7,367 nt of DNA from JAYOFM01 sp038117225 (lineage in GTDB: Bacteria > Pseudomonadota > Alphaproteobacteria > Rhodospirillales > Casp-alpha2), in the NCBI GenBank assembly GCA_038117225.1, contig JAYOFM010000147.1:1-7367 (forward strand). The letters run 5' to 3'. This document shows, piece by piece, positions 6,327 through 7,367 of the stretch. Under the pieces are notes generated by a model. It was given only the letters and a program-made list of their open reading frames with translations. It had not been told where the DNA came from and did not search any database. A program made the translations under genes and the position numbers. The number at the start of each line of letters is the position of its first letter. The stretch's first letter is position 1.

Positions 6327-7367
6327 ATGACCCTGTCCGCATCTCTCAGTCGTCTGGCCGCCGCGATGGCGTTTGCCACGTCTTTAATAGTCGTAACGGC
6401 CGCCACCTCACACGCCGGCGTTTTCAACCCCGAAACCTTCCGCTTGAAGAACGGCATGCAGGTCGTGTTGATTCCCAACGACCGCGCGCCCGTGGTCACA
6501 CACATGGTCTGGTACAAGGTCGGATCGGCGGACGAGGGACAAGGGGAATCAGGCATCGCGCACGTCCTGGAACATCTAATGTTCAAGGGCACCCGCAAGC
6601 GCCAGCCGGGAGAGTTTTCCCGCATTCTGGCGCGCCACGGCGGCCAGGAGAACGCCTTCACATCGTTCGATTACACCGCCTACTTCCAAAAAGTCGCGCG
6701 TGATCGCCTGGAAATGGTCATGGAGATGGAAGCGGATCGGATGACAAATCTGGTCATTAATGAGGCGCTGGTGGCCCCGGAACGTCAGGTGGTCTTGGAG
6801 GAGCGGCGGTCACGCACGGACAACAACCCCTCCGCCATTCTCAACGAGCACGTCAACGCGGCGCGTTATCTAAACTACCCCTACCGGCGGCCGATCATTG
6901 GTTGGGAACACGAAATTTCAGCGCTCGATGTGGATCGAATCCTCGCCTTCTACAAACGCTGGTACGCGCCCAACAATGCGATATTGGTGGTTGAGGGCGA
7001 TGTCACCATGGCTGAACTGAAGCCGCTCGCCGAGAAATACTACGGCCCTATTCCCGCCAACCTGGATATCAAGCGCCAGCGCCCGGACGAGCCGCCACAG
7101 AAGGCGTCGCGAACAATTGTCCTTGAAGACGCCCGCGTCCGCCAACCCAGTTGGAGCCGCAGTTGGATGGCGCCAAGCTACCGATGGGGCGAGAGCCAAC
7201 ACGCCGAGGCACTGGAAGTACTCGCCGAAATTCTCGGTGGCGGCAGCACCAGCCGGCTCTATCAGGCGCTGGTGGTCGAAGGCAAGTTGGCGGTCTCGGC
7301 GGGGGCCTGGTACGGCGCCGACAACCTGGGACCATCAACCCTGGGCGTCCACGCCAGCCCGAGACAG
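6327..7367 (+). CDS. Secreted M16-family zinc peptidase, C-terminus off window
   Basis: The frame is open from ATG 6327 to the window end (347 residues); the family usually has about 440-460, so roughly 100 residues are missing. Residues 1-30 look like a Sec signal peptide ending in SHA before GVFNPETF. The N-terminal M16 domain starts at about 35 (LKNGMQVVLIPN) and carries the inverted zinc motif HVLEH (His79, Glu82, His83). The third ligand is probably Glu159 in ERQVVLEE, 76 residues after His83 as in mitochondrial processing peptidase and pitrilysin relatives, with the companion Glu152. NAFTSFDYTAY (109-119) is also typical. The second domain starts near 190 and includes LGGGSTSRLY (303-312). 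All visible catalytic residues are present, so this should be the active member; many alphaproteobacteria carry a second, inactive M16 gene next. The likely site is the periplasm; substrate unknown. AAAGG at 6311-6315 is a somewhat distant ribosome site. Confidence 0.93.
   Translation, partial: MTLSASLSRLAAAMAFATSLIVVTAATSHAGVFNPETFRLKNGMQVVLIPNDRAPVVTHMVWYKVGSADEGQGESGIAHVLEHLMFKGTRKRQPGEFSRILARHGGQENAFTSFDYTAYFQKVARDRLEMVMEMEADRMTNLVINEALVAPERQVVLEERRSRTDNNPSAILNEHVNAARYLNYPYRRPIIGWEHEISALDVDRILAFYKRWYAPNNAILVVEGDVTMAELKPLAEKYYGPIPANLDIKRQRPDEPPQKASRTIVLEDARVRQPSWSRSWMAPSYRWGESQHAEALEVLAEILGGGSTSRLYQALVVEGKLAVSAGAWYGADNLGPSTLGVHASPRQ

Noticed and set aside
6272..6703. A plus-strand frame of 143 codons at the start of the M16 region
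   Set aside because: It is out of frame with the M16 peptidase, whose HVLEH, NAFT and ERQVVLEE motifs establish the true frame.

Overview
The window is a compact, GC-rich housekeeping segment that looks alphaproteobacterial, most like Rhodospirillales. This rests on the gene order ribF, ileS, lspA, lipoprotein, M16 peptidase, on the character of the IleRS and RibF sequences, and on strong G/C preference at third codon positions. The species cannot be named from the sequence. I see no insertion sequence, tRNA, rRNA, CRISPR array or phage gene.

Layout: a minus-strand gene for a secreted M23 (LytM-type) metallopeptidase enters from the left edge and starts at 490. A 144-base AT-richer divergent intergenic region follows. 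All other genes are on the plus strand: a MaoC-type (R)-enoyl-CoA hydratase (635-1087), bifunctional riboflavin kinase/FAD synthetase ribF (about 1168-2142), isoleucyl-tRNA synthetase ileS (2139-4979, overlapping ribF by 4 bases), prolipoprotein signal peptidase lspA (about 4987-5517), a DUF3035-type lipoprotein of unknown role (5620-6186), and the first 347 residues of a secreted M16 zinc peptidase that runs off the right edge. Gaps between ribF, ileS and lspA are nearly nil, so these three are probably one transcript. Gaps of 102 and 140 bases before the lipoprotein and M16 genes leave room for extra control. No gene-free stretch exceeds 150 bases.

Functionally the window joins cofactor and translation housekeeping (FMN/FAD supply, Ile-tRNA charging) to cell-envelope work. 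LspA removes lipoprotein signal peptides, the next gene encodes a lipoprotein that should be an LspA substrate, and the last encodes an exported peptidase; the divergent M23 gene is also an envelope enzyme. I found no clearly new system. The least explained parts are the DUF3035 lipoprotein, the Cys-rich M23 protein, and small inverted repeats in the leaders of the lipoprotein and M16 genes.
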